16,648 nucleotides of DNA, from NCBI GenBank assembly GCA_002421475.1, contig DIJW01000006.1, positions 1 to 16,648 on the forward strand, read 5' to 3'. The DNA is from Thiomicrospira sp. UBA5634 (GTDB taxonomy: Bacteria > Pseudomonadota > Gammaproteobacteria > Thiomicrospirales > Thiomicrospiraceae). The translations under genes and the position numbers were made by a program. The notes below the pieces were generated by a model. It was not told where the DNA came from and did no database searches. It was given only the letters and a program-made list of their open reading frames with translations. Of this stretch, positions 6,942 to 14,597 are shown in pieces. Position 1 is the first letter of the stretch. Each line of letters opens with the position of its first letter.

Positions 6942-8312
6942 ATGAGTTTACAGATTTACAACACCGAAAGCCGTCAAAAAGAAGAATTTAAACCGATTGT
7001 GCCTGGAAAAGTCGGCATGTATGTCTGCGGTGTGACGGTGTATGACTATTGCCATATCGGCCATGCGCGCGTGATGGTGGTGTTTGATACCGTGGTGCGT
7101 CATTTACGTGCACGTGGTTACGATGTTAAATATGTGCGCAATATCACTGACATTGACGACAAAATCATTAATCGCGCATTAGAAAATCGTGAGTCGATTC
7201 AAGCATTAACCGAACGTTTTATTGCTGCAATGCATGAAGATGAAGCGGCGCTAAATGTTTTACGCCCGGATTTTGAGCCTAAAGCGACCGAATATATTGA
7301 TGAAATTAAACATCTTGTCCAGACTTTAATTGATAAAGGGCACGCGTATGCGGCGGACAATGGCGATGTTTATTTTAAGGTGAAGTCGTTTGATAGTTAT
7401 GGACGTTTGTCGGGTAAAAAACAAGAAGATCTGGAAGCCGGTGCGCGCGTCGAAGTGAATCCACACAAACAAGATCCGATGGATTTTGTGTTGTGGAAAG
7501 CGTCAAAAGAAAATGAGCCCTCATGGGATTCGCAGTGGGGCGGCGGTCGTCCGGGTTGGCATATTGAATGTTCGGCGATGTCAACGCACTGTATTGGCGA
7601 GCGCTTGGATATTCACGGCGGTGGCATGGATTTACAGTTTCCGCATCACGAAAATGAAATTGCGCAATCTGAATGTGCGCATGGTCAGCATTATGTAAAC
7701 ACTTGGATGCACGTTGGTTTTGTGCGTATCGACAATGAAAAAATGTCGAAGTCGCTCAATAACTTCTTTACCATTCGCGAAGTGTTAAAAGAATATCACC
7801 CTGAAGTGATTCGTTATTTCTTGTTATCCAGCCATTACCGCAGTCCGGTGAATTATTCCCAGGAAAATTTACAAACTGCCAAAACCAACATTACGCGCTT
7901 ATATACGGCGTTGGACGGTGTTGCACCAGGCCTGGTGGCACAAAATACCGAATATGAACAACGCTTTAATGATGCGATGGATGATGATTTTAATACGCCA
8001 TTAGCGATTTCAGTATTGTTTGAGTTGGTTAAAGAGGTCAATAAAACACGAGATTCAAGCTTGGCCGGTTTATTAAAAGCCTTGGCGAATCGGTTAGGGT
8101 TTTTAACGCAGGATCCGCAAGTATTCTTTAAAATGCAGGCTGCGAGTGTGAATGGTTTAGATGATGCGGCGATTGAAGCCTTAATTATCGAACGGACTGA
8201 AGCACGTAAAGCCAAAAATTGGGCGCGTTCGGATGAAATTCGTGATGCCCTTTTAGAGCAGGGTGTTGAGTTGTTGGATTCGGCGCAAGGCACAAGCTGG
8301 CGTAGACAATAA
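6942..8312 (+). CDS. cysS: Cysteinyl-tRNA synthetase
   Basis: This class I synthetase charges tRNA-Cys. I chose the ATG at 6942, with weak GGATGA upstream. It gives 456 residues (E. coli has 461) and the normal N terminus [12 protein letters not shown]. An in-frame GTG at 6909 would add 11 residues translated from the intergenic repeat and is rejected. HIGH is at 38-41 ('YCHIGHARV') and KMSKS at 267-271. The four zinc ligands expected from E. coli CysRS are all present: C29, C210, H235 and E239. The last 60 residues form the usual C-terminal domain. One exact ACCAGGCCTGGT palindrome (7925) codes 'APGLVA'. In E. coli cysS lies next to ppiB-lpxH, and the same group is kept here with glnS and a mobile element between. 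Confidence 0.98.
   Translation: MSLQIYNTESRQKEEFKPIVPGKVGMYVCGVTVYDYCHIGHARVMVVFDTVVRHLRARGYDVKYVRNITDIDDKIINRALENRESIQALTERFIAAMHEDEAALNVLRPDFEPKATEYIDEIKHLVQTLIDKGHAYAADNGDVYFKVKSFDSYGRLSGKKQEDLEAGARVEVNPHKQDPMDFVLWKASKENEPSWDSQWGGGRPGWHIECSAMSTHCIGERLDIHGGGMDLQFPHHENEIAQSECAHGQHYVNTWMHVGFVRIDNEKMSKSLNNFFTIREVLKEYHPEVIRYFLLSSHYRSPVNYSQENLQTAKTNITRLYTALDGVAPGLVAQNTEYEQRFNDAMDDDFNTPLAISVLFELVKEVNKTRDSSLAGLLKALANRLGFLTQDPQVFFKMQAASVNGLDDAAIEALIIERTEARKAKNWARSDEIRDALLEQGVELLDSAQGTSWRRQ
7925..7936. repeat. ACCAGGCCTGGT palindrome inside cysS
   Basis: Exact 12-bp copy followed by GG; it codes part of 'APGLVA' in the poorly conserved C-terminal third of CysRS. Confidence 0.8.
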
Positions 8313-8390
8313 AACTTTTTGTTACTAAAGGAATAAAACCACAATAAGGGTATGCTTATATAGAAAAGTGTTATATTGCTATAAAATTAT

Positions 8391-8419
8391 TTGACAGGTT
8401 GTTAAACTTTTTATACACT
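8391..8419 (+). promoter_or_regulatory. Sigma-70 type promoter of the candidate small RNA
   Basis: A perfect -35 TTGACA (8391-8396), a 17-bp spacer and TACACT (8414-8419) predict a start near 8426. No gene on the plus strand follows; the only thing downstream is an 85-nt structured stretch ending in a terminator. Confidence 0.7.
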
Positions 8420-8425
8420 ATGCGC

Positions 8426-8510
8426 ATTCATGTTTCTTCATGAGTATCCTCCTTTAGTTATCTTTTAATTTAGATACTATTTGAACCCGGCCAATGAGCC
8501 GGGTTTTTTT
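8426..8510 (+). ncRNA. Candidate 85-nt small RNA with an anti-Shine-Dalgarno loop
   Basis: The stretch runs from a well-placed promoter to an intrinsic terminator and has three hairpins. Hairpin 1 pairs TCATG (8428-8432) with CATGA (8439-8443). Hairpin 2 pairs AGTATC (8443-8448) with GATACT (8473-8478) around a 24-nt loop. Hairpin 3 is the terminator. The strand entering the hairpin 2 loop reads CCTCCTTTA (8448-8456), the same as the 3' end of 16S rRNA, and so could pair with ribosome binding sites of mRNAs. Hairpins 1 and 2 share base 8443, so one pair must give way. I do not recognise a named family. The opposite strand offers a competing reading, described among the findings. Confidence 0.5.
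8484..8510 (+). terminator. Strong intrinsic terminator ending the candidate small RNA
   Basis: AACCCGGC (8484-8491) pairs with GCCGGGTT (8498-8505) around a 6-nt loop and runs straight into more T residues to 8510. The reverse strand has no T run, so it works only for plus-strand transcripts. It also stops read-through from cysS, which has no nearer terminator. Confidence 0.9.
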
Positions 8511-8554
8511 ATGCCCGAAATAACGGTGCTATAAATCTTAGTTAAGCCATCGAG

Positions 8555-8581
8555 AAAAAGGTCGATCAATTTTATTGATCG
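8555..8581 (-). terminator. Intrinsic terminator of slt
   Basis: CGATCAAT (8563-8570) and ATTGATCG (8574-8581) form a perfect 8-bp stem around 3 nt, followed on the minus strand by a TTTTT run (8559-8555). The slt stop codon lies in the loop and stem. Confidence 0.75.
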
Positions 8582-10551
8582 TTAGCGGCCTGAAGCTGAG
8601 TGCCGATCGGCACCATGAGGGGTTGAAGACGATCGTAGCGGTTATCAAGTAAGGTTTGAAAGACCATGGTGTATTCCAGCACGGACTTCACATATTTACG
8701 AGTTTCTTCAAAAGGGATGGAGTCAATCCATTGATCCGCCGGTAATAGTTGATCTTTAGGTGTCCAGCTGTCGACGCGGTGTGGGCCGGCATTATAAGCA
8801 GCGGTTGCCATAATTAAATGACCTTTATAGCGGGCCAATAAGTATTGTAAATAAGCACTGCCTAGTTCAATGTTTGATTGAGCATCGGTGAGATTGCGAT
8901 ATTGTTGGCGGCTATAACCGATTTTTTTACCGACATATTGCGCGGTACTTGGCATAATTTGCATTAAACCGATTGCGCCGGTTGATGAACGAGCATCACT
9001 GGAGAAGGCACTTTCTCGGCGCATAATCCCATAAATCCAGGCGGCATCAATATTATTTTTTTCCGCATTTTGCATCACGGGTTCTTTATACGGCGTCGGA
9101 AAACGCAGCTCAATAAAGTCCCAGTGTTGACCTTGTGCTAAAGCTCGAATTGCTAAATTGTGCTGTTGCCAATTATTCGCAACTTGCGCAATTGCCGCTA
9201 AATCATCCGCCGCGGCCGTTTGAATTAAGTGTTGCCACTCACGATTGGCATTGGTACTCCAGTTAACAGCCAATAATTGTTCAATCACCTTTAGTGCCGG
9301 GTATTTTTCTATTGTATCAGTGACTTGTGGCTGTTTTTGATTTAGATTCTGGCGAAATTGATATGCCAAATTTAATGAGTCCGCCGCCAAAAAACCATAA
9401 TAATGACGCTGCTTCGCCAGATCACGCAAAATCAATTCCGCTATCGTTTCCTGTTGGGTCATTTGCAACGCCCGCGCCATCCAATAACGCCATTTGGGGC
9501 GTTGCTGTTCGGTATTATCCATTTGACTGATTGTACTGAGCAAGGTATGCCAATCGGATTGGCGTAAAGCGATTTGGGCTTGCCAACGTAAGGTATCGTT
9601 ATCCGCGCCTGCTTGTTGGTTAAAGGCATCCAGGTGTTGTTTAGCTTCATCATCATACCGATAAGCCAAACGTAAGCTAATGATTCGTTCAATTTGCTGT
9701 TGTTCGGAACTATCAATCACATAACGTTCTTTATGTTGACTGAGCAGTGTTTTGGCAGCGGTCGGGTTTCGATTAGCTAGTCGTTTAAGCGCATGAATGA
9801 AAATTTTTCGATTAATAAACGGACTAGCTTGATTCGGTAAATGAGTTAAGAGTTTTTGTGGTGAACGATGATAGTCAAGCCAACTTTGTAATGCACGTTG
9901 ATCAGTGGTTGATAAACGATTCATCAGTTGTTTGGCTTGGCGTATTTGACCTGTAGACATGGCTTGGTCAAGTTTTTGCCAAATTAACCAACCGGGGATG
10001 TGTTTGTTGTCGAATAAGTACTGTTCAAGCGGTTGGCAAACGCCAGTAAAATAAGGTTGGTTTAGCCAAAACTGTTGTAGTTGCTGTTCGTCGAGTTGAT
10101 CCGGTTGTTGTTCAATTTTGGCTCGTAAGTAATGACATTGCAGCGTTCTGTTTTGTGCAGGTTGTGGGTGTTGTAATAAATACTCCCATTGCTGTTGTTC
10201 ACCTAAATGATTTAACCAATGTTCTTCAAGGCGCTGACTTAAGGTTAAATGGCGATAGTGTTCAATAAATAACTGAATTGCGGAAGGTGGGGTACGTGCC
10301 GTATTGTGAATATAGTCTTGATACAACAGATAGGGCATTAACGGATGATTTTGTAAGCGCATTTTCGCCTCAGCGACTTGCTGGCGGTCACCTGTTTTAA
10401 TGTCCTTAGTTGCTTGAAGAAAGATTTGTTGCTCGGGCGTGAGAGGGTGTTGGGCAAATAATGAAAAAGGGGAAAACAGCAGAACTAAGCTCAGAAAGAA
10501 TGGAGTGCGTAACCTTGAGTTACGCACTAAAAAGTGCGTATTAACTGTCAT
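8572..10551 (-). CDS. slt: Soluble lytic murein transglycosylase
   Basis: This periplasmic enzyme cleaves the MurNAc-GlcNAc bond of peptidoglycan and leaves 1,6-anhydroMurNAc ends. The 659 residues match Slt70 in size. The N-terminal signal peptide has its hydrophobic core at about 17-32, with likely cleavage after A33. A long alpha-helical, glutamine-rich superhelix spans about 34-460. The C-terminal SLT domain starts near 500 with 'GIMRRESAFSSDARSS', where E513 is the catalytic acid. It continues with 'GAIGLMQIMPSTAQ' and 'AAYNAGPHRVDSW'. Its ATG overlaps the mltD stop by 11 bp (ATGACAGTTAA). No Shine-Dalgarno sequence is evident, so translational coupling to mltD is likely. A GTG at 10527 (residue 9) is an alternative start that would shorten the pre-signal arm. 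Mutually exclusive hairpins cover this start region. Confidence 0.95.
   Translation of the reverse strand: MTVNTHFLVRNSRLRTPFFLSLVLLFSPFSLFAQHPLTPEQQIFLQATKDIKTGDRQQVAEAKMRLQNHPLMPYLLYQDYIHNTARTPPSAIQLFIEHYRHLTLSQRLEEHWLNHLGEQQQWEYLLQHPQPAQNRTLQCHYLRAKIEQQPDQLDEQQLQQFWLNQPYFTGVCQPLEQYLFDNKHIPGWLIWQKLDQAMSTGQIRQAKQLMNRLSTTDQRALQSWLDYHRSPQKLLTHLPNQASPFINRKIFIHALKRLANRNPTAAKTLLSQHKERYVIDSSEQQQIERIISLRLAYRYDDEAKQHLDAFNQQAGADNDTLRWQAQIALRQSDWHTLLSTISQMDNTEQQRPKWRYWMARALQMTQQETIAELILRDLAKQRHYYGFLAADSLNLAYQFRQNLNQKQPQVTDTIEKYPALKVIEQLLAVNWSTNANREWQHLIQTAAADDLAAIAQVANNWQQHNLAIRALAQGQHWDFIELRFPTPYKEPVMQNAEKNNIDAAWIYGIMRRESAFSSDARSSTGAIGLMQIMPSTAQYVGKKIGYSRQQYRNLTDAQSNIELGSAYLQYLLARYKGHLIMATAAYNAGPHRVDSWTPKDQLLPADQWIDSIPFEETRKYVKSVLEYTMVFQTLLDNRYDRLQPLMVPIGTQLQAANDQ
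10504..10540. promoter_or_regulatory. Overlapping inverted repeats at the 5' end of slt
   Basis: The 8-mer TACGCACT or its complement occurs three times in 37 bp. AGTGCGTAAC (10504-10513) pairs with GTTACGCACT (10519-10528) around 5 nt. The same TACGCACT (10521-10528) pairs instead with AGTGCGTA (10533-10540) around 4 nt. The two hairpins cannot form together. They begin 9 nt after the slt start codon in the mRNA and cover codons 4-16. Confidence 0.7.
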
Positions 10552-12328
10552 TTGGAATACGGATTACTTGTCCTGGTCTTAGGTGTTGATTTTGTGAAAT
10601 CTTATTGTAATCTTGTAATCGTTTGCTATTGATATTGAAGCTTTTTGCAATATCCCATAACGTATCACCTTGGCGGACGGTATATTGATTCGGCGGGCCT
10701 GAGCGCCAAATCGTCAAGTCTGTACCCGGGCGTAATGTTGATCTGATGCTTAAGTTATTCCAGCGTGAAATATCTTGTACCGTGACATTATAGCGCTGAG
10801 CAATAATCCAAAGACTTTCACCGCTCGCTACTTTATGTTGAACGGTATGACCATATTTAGAGCTGCGAATTTCTAATTTTTGTCCCATTTGAATCGGTGT
10901 ACGCGGATTAATGTTGTTCCAGGCGGCTAATTCGCTTGTTTCGATATTGTAGTAGTTGGCAATTGACCATAAAGATTCACCGCGTTGCACGTAATGAGTT
11001 CGAGATGCTTCATTTTTGCTGTTGGTGTTTTTTGCGGCAGCTGCCGCATTGTTTGCTTTTGCCAGCTGGGTGACTTCATTTGCGTGTTGTGCCGGAATTG
11101 GAATTAATAATGTTCGTCCTGCGCGAATTATATTGCCGTTCAGGTTGTTTAAGCGACGGATCTCTGGGATAGAAGTGCGGTAACGTTGTGCAATCGTACC
11201 CAGAGTATCACCTTCGCGAATTTGGTGGCGTTGCCAGCGAATATCGAACAAACCGTTGTTGTCTGCAAGTTGTTGTTCGAAAGCATCTTTGTGTGTGATC
11301 GGAATTAATAAGTGATGCGGTCCATCCGGCGGGGTAACCGTCTTTAAATAACCCGGATTAAGGTGCTTCATTAATTCTTGGGGTAAGTCAGCAAGTTTTG
11401 CCGCTTTATTAAGATCTAATTGACGATCTATTTCGATCATTGTCAGATAAGGTTCATTTGGAATGTCTTGAACGCTGATCTCATATTTTTCACGGTGTTT
11501 AATTAAATAACTTACCGCTAAGAGTTGGGGTACATAATGACGTGTTTCACGCGGTAAATAAGGGCGAACGGTCCAATAGTTTACTTCACTGCCTGGCTTG
11601 GCTTTTAACAAACGGTTACGTGCTTGTTGAATGCGGCCATAACCGGCATTGTATGAGGCCAGTGCGAGCAACCAATCTTGGTTGTTAAGTTCATACAAGC
11701 TTTGTAAGAAGTCAAGCGCAGCATGCGTGCTGTAATACACATCTTGTCGACCGTCATACCACCAGTCTTGTTTTAGACCATAGATACGTCCGGTGCTGGG
11801 AATAAATTGCCATAACCCGGCAGCACGCATGCGGGAGTGGGCATAAGGATAAAAAGCGCTTTCAATGATGGGCAATAACGCAATTTCATAAGGCATATTG
11901 CGACTGCGAATTTCTTCCATAATGAAGTGCAGGTAAGGACGTGCACGTACCGAAACACGCTCTAGATGTTTGGCGTTATTCACATAAAATGCTAAGTAAT
12001 CTTGGTATTGGTCATGATGTTGTTCAATCATGTGAAATTGGTCGGCTAATTCATCCCATACTTGTTCACGTGGTTTTTTGGGTTGGTTTGATTCAGCACT
12101 AGACTGCTTAGCATTGGTTTGCGCTAAAATTGATTTTTCGAACTCGGCTTCGGCAAGATCAAGGTGGGGATCTGTTGGTACTAACACGTCGCGTTTTGCA
12201 ACGGTATCATCCGCGTCCTCAACAGATGACATATTTTCTGAGTTTTGGCCGCTTAAGTTTTGACAACCTAATAGCGAAAAACTTAAAACGGTCAATAACA
12301 ATGTCTGTTGAAGTCGGCTGTATTTCAT
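10541..12328 (-). CDS. mltD: Membrane-bound lytic murein transglycosylase D with four LysM repeats (lipoprotein)
   Basis: This outer-membrane lipoprotein cleaves peptidoglycan glycan strands. I chose the ATG at 12328, which gives 595 residues and a classic lipoprotein signal with lipobox LLGC (C22); a TTG at 12343 lacks support. The catalytic SLT domain lies at about 140-260: 'PIIESAFYPYAHS' with catalytic E156, then 'AAGLWQFIPSTGR' and 'ASYNAGYGRIQQA'. Four peptidoglycan-binding LysM repeats follow, at about 368-414, 445-491, 498-545 and 548-595. An alanine/asparagine-rich linker joins the first two. E. coli MltD has fewer LysM repeats. It starts 17 bp after the gloB stop with no clear ribosome binding site, and its stop overlaps the slt start, so gloB-mltD-slt forms one unit. 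The gloB-mltD pair is also found in E. coli. Confidence 0.95.
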   Translation of the reverse strand: MKYSRLQQTLLLTVLSFSLLGCQNLSGQNSENMSSVEDADDTVAKRDVLVPTDPHLDLAEAEFEKSILAQTNAKQSSAESNQPKKPREQVWDELADQFHMIEQHHDQYQDYLAFYVNNAKHLERVSVRARPYLHFIMEEIRSRNMPYEIALLPIIESAFYPYAHSRMRAAGLWQFIPSTGRIYGLKQDWWYDGRQDVYYSTHAALDFLQSLYELNNQDWLLALASYNAGYGRIQQARNRLLKAKPGSEVNYWTVRPYLPRETRHYVPQLLAVSYLIKHREKYEISVQDIPNEPYLTMIEIDRQLDLNKAAKLADLPQELMKHLNPGYLKTVTPPDGPHHLLIPITHKDAFEQQLADNNGLFDIRWQRHQIREGDTLGTIAQRYRTSIPEIRRLNNLNGNIIRAGRTLLIPIPAQHANEVTQLAKANNAAAAAKNTNSKNEASRTHYVQRGESLWSIANYYNIETSELAAWNNINPRTPIQMGQKLEIRSSKYGHTVQHKVASGESLWIIAQRYNVTVQDISRWNNLSIRSTLRPGTDLTIWRSGPPNQYTVRQGDTLWDIAKSFNINSKRLQDYNKISQNQHLRPGQVIRIPNDS

Positions 12329-12345
12329 TAAATTAACAATCAAAA

Positions 12346-13140
12346 TTAAATCCGTTCGTCTAATTCACCCGTTCGATCCAACTCATCTTTCCATGCGCGT
12401 AAAGCGGCAAAAAAATCAAAGTATTGTGACAGGGAATGTCTCTGTTTGTGATGATCGCTAATATTACTCGATAATGGCTTTTGATCAAAGCGTAAAAAAG
12501 GATTTGTTTGTTTTTCTTCACCTAAAAATGAAGGTACACAAGCTTGATGTTGCTGATATTTTTGCTTTATTTGCTGATGGCGTTGTTCAATAGCTTGATT
12601 GTCGGGTTCTGCGATACGCGCAAAGTTAATATTAGTTAAGCTGTATTCGTGGCCGCAATATACCAATAAGTTGTCATCTAGTGTTCGTAATTTAAGTAAC
12701 GAATCGGCCATTTGTTGTGCGGTTCCTTCAAAAACGCGACCGCAACCTGCAGTAAATAATGTATCACCACAAAATAACGCTTGGTCATTATAAAAACTCA
12801 GGTGGTCAAGGGTGTGGCCGGGCGTTTCTAATACCTGAAAAACACTGTCGGCAATTGTTATTTGATCGCCCTGTTTTAAACGTTGAGTGATGTAAGGTTT
12901 ATCAGTTAAATAGCTGGCATAAACCGGAATGGCTGGATAATGGCTCAATAAGTCTTCGACACCATTGGTGTGGTCATAATGGTGGTGGGTGATAAGAATG
13001 CCCGCTAAGATACAGTGATGTTGTTTTAACCAACGCAATACGGGTTCGCTTTCGCCGGGATCAACAACCCAGGCCTGGTGCTGATGTTCAATTATCCAGA
13101 TATAGTTATCTTCAAGTGCGCGAATGCCAAGGATGTTCAT
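12346..13140 (-). CDS. gloB: Hydroxyacylglutathione hydrolase (glyoxalase II)
   Basis: Glyoxalase II hydrolyses S-D-lactoylglutathione to D-lactate and glutathione, the second step of methylglyoxal detoxification, in the cytoplasm. The ATG at 13140 has AAGGA about 10 nt upstream and gives 264 residues starting MNILGIRALEDNYIW, the family N terminus. A TTG two codons earlier is possible but unneeded. It is a metallo-beta-lactamase fold protein with the binuclear motif THHHYDH (51-57), then 'ETPGHTLDHLSFY', 'CGDTLFTAGCGRVFEG' and 'YCGHEYSLTN', supplying the remaining ligands. The C terminus has the basic, substrate-binding region. A palindrome variant codes 'HQAW' near the N terminus. It is transcribed with mltD and slt and diverges from the yafS-like gene. 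Confidence 0.96.
   Translation of the reverse strand: MNILGIRALEDNYIWIIEHQHQAWVVDPGESEPVLRWLKQHHCILAGILITHHHYDHTNGVEDLLSHYPAIPVYASYLTDKPYITQRLKQGDQITIADSVFQVLETPGHTLDHLSFYNDQALFCGDTLFTAGCGRVFEGTAQQMADSLLKLRTLDDNLLVYCGHEYSLTNINFARIAEPDNQAIEQRHQQIKQKYQQHQACVPSFLGEEKQTNPFLRFDQKPLSSNISDHHKQRHSLSQYFDFFAALRAWKDELDRTGELDERI
13068..13079. repeat. Near-exact ACCAGGCCTGGT palindrome inside gloB
   Basis: Reads CCCAGGCCTGGT, 11 of 12 bases; the 10-bp core CCAGGCCTGG is a perfect palindrome. Confidence 0.75.
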
Positions 13141-13168
13141 GAGCAATTATTCCTTAGGGCTAGGATTC

Positions 13169-13180
13169 ACCAGGCCTGGT
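13169..13180. repeat. ACCAGGCCTGGT palindrome in the gloB upstream region
   Basis: Exact copy about 29 bp upstream of the gloB ATG, between the divergent gloB and yafS-like genes. This is one of two intergenic copies and the one most likely to sit in a promoter or leader. The rest of the 157-bp gap shows no convincing promoter hexamers on either strand. Confidence 0.8.
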
Positions 13181-13297
13181 TGTTACAATGCGTTTTGAAA
13201 ACGAGTTATTGTATACCTAACGGCGTATTTGAGCCAGTTTGCATATGCTTAATACCCTGTTTGTAAATTCCCCGGTGCTTTTTGTAAGAGGTAAAAC

Positions 13298-14083
13298 GTG
13301 GATCAACAGATTCGATTTCAACGGTTTTTACAAAATTGGTTTAAAACACCGGCCGGGCAGGCGTTATACGATCAAGAAAATCGCTTGATTGATAAAGAGT
13401 TGGCGCGGTTATTTGGTTATTATTTGGTGCAGATAGGTTGTGTGTTTGAGCGAAGTTTATTACAAACCAGTCGAGTTAAAACCAAGCTGGTACTGAATGA
13501 TCAGTTACGATCTGATTTGGCTGACAGTTTGGTAATTGCGGATTTGGATTTTTTACCATTACGTCATGACAGTGTGGATGTTGTGGTTATGCCTCACAGT
13601 TTAGAATCGGTACCGGATCCTTATCATTTGGTGCGTCAAGTTGATGCGATGTTAATTGCCGACGGCAGTTTAATCATTACCGGCTTCAACCGTTTTGGTT
13701 GCAGCGTTCTGCGCAGTCGGTTGGGCAGTGCGCGTCAAGAATTTAAGCAAGCAAACCTACTAAGTATGCACCGTGTGATTGATTGGTTGAACTTACTAGG
13801 TTATGACATTCAGGTTGCGCAACATGGTTCGATTTCGTGTTTTAACAAACGTAGCGGGCGTTTGTCGTGGTTTTGGTCAGCGGTAGAACGTTTCGAGCAA
13901 TGGTTAGACCGGGTCGGTCTGCATTTAGGTAACGTATATATTGTTGTTGCGAAAAAACGTGTGGTTACGCCCAAACCGGTCGGGTTGGATTGGAAGTTAG
14001 CGAATTGGTTGCCTGTACGTAAAGGGCGTACGTTAGCGTCTTGTGATCGTCATGAGTGTGAACAGAATCGGCCAATTGAATAA
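13298..14083 (+). CDS. yafS: YafS-like class I SAM-dependent methyltransferase
   Basis: This is a probable S-adenosylmethionine-dependent methyltransferase of unknown substrate. It has 261 residues starting at a GTG (13298) with AGAGGT about 6 nt upstream. The recognisable part is the middle of a Methyltransf_11 fold: 'ADLDFLPLRHDSVDVVVMP', 'HSLESVPDPYHLVRQVDAML' and 'DGSLIITGFNRFG'. The glycine-rich SAM motif I (GxGxG) is not evident before it. The position divergent from gloB and upstream of rnhA is the same as E. coli yafS, which supports orthology. The C-terminal tail (about 220-261) is basic and probably variable. The gene symbol rests mainly on neighbourhood. Confidence 0.8.
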   Translation: MDQQIRFQRFLQNWFKTPAGQALYDQENRLIDKELARLFGYYLVQIGCVFERSLLQTSRVKTKLVLNDQLRSDLADSLVIADLDFLPLRHDSVDVVVMPHSLESVPDPYHLVRQVDAMLIADGSLIITGFNRFGCSVLRSRLGSARQEFKQANLLSMHRVIDWLNLLGYDIQVAQHGSISCFNKRSGRLSWFWSAVERFEQWLDRVGLHLGNVYIVVAKKRVVTPKPVGLDWKLANWLPVRKGRTLASCDRHECEQNRPIE

Positions 14084-14150
14084 TGCCGACCAATAAAACC
14101 GCATCAATTCGAGCGGGTGATGAATAATTAAACGGTGAAAGGATAAGTTT

Positions 14151-14597
14151 TTGCAGCAAGTTGACGTGTTTACCGATGGCGGATGTCGCGGAAATCCCGG
14201 CCCGGGCGGCTGGGGTGTATTGTTAAGGTTTAAGGATCAAGAAAAAACTTTAAACGGTTCAGAGGCCGATACGACCAATAATCGGATGGAATTGATGGCG
14301 GCTATTTCAGCATTTGAGGCGTTAAAACGTCCCTGCCGAGTCAACATTACTACCGATTCACAATATGTTAAAAATGGTATTACCCAGTGGTTAGAAGGTT
14401 GGAAACGCAAAGGTTGGAAAACGGCGAACAATCATCCGGTCAAAAATCAAGATTTATGGCAACGTTTGGAAAAGGCAATGCAAGGCCATCAAGTGGACTG
14501 GCATTGGGTTAAAGGCCATAGCGGTCATGCAGAAAATGAGCGTGTTGATCAGTTAGCGAATCAAGCGATTGACGCGTTGTTGGGAGGCGGTAAGTGA
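14151..14597 (+). CDS. rnhA: Ribonuclease HI
   Basis: RNase HI cuts the RNA strand of RNA-DNA hybrids, removing primers and R-loops. The 148 residues are close to the E. coli length (155). All catalytic residues are present: D9 ('[11 protein letters not shown]'), E47 ('NRMELMAA'), D69 ('TTDSQYV') and D133, with H123 in '[17 protein letters not shown]'. The basic handle ('[12 protein letters not shown]', 83-94) is also present. The start is a TTG at 14151, preceded by GAAAGGA at good spacing; there is no ATG that fits. It overlaps the following M23 gene by 4 bp (GTGA), indicating coupling. In E. coli dnaQ sits divergently next to rnhA; here that place is taken by the peptidase. Confidence 0.97.
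   Translation: MQQVDVFTDGGCRGNPGPGGWGVLLRFKDQEKTLNGSEADTTNNRMELMAAISAFEALKRPCRVNITTDSQYVKNGITQWLEGWKRKGWKTANNHPVKNQDLWQRLEKAMQGHQVDWHWVKGHSGHAENERVDQLANQAIDALLGGGK

Noticed and set aside
7853..8344. Long minus-strand open frame (163 codons) opposite the 3' part of cysS
   Set aside because: It is antisense to a certain gene, has no ribosome site or recognisable domain and is rich in serine/asparagine as expected from the complement of a biased coding sequence.
13141..13297. Promoters in the gloB/yafS-like divergent gap
   Set aside because: Hexamer-like pieces such as TTGAAA and TATACC are present but not at workable spacing, so no specific call is made.
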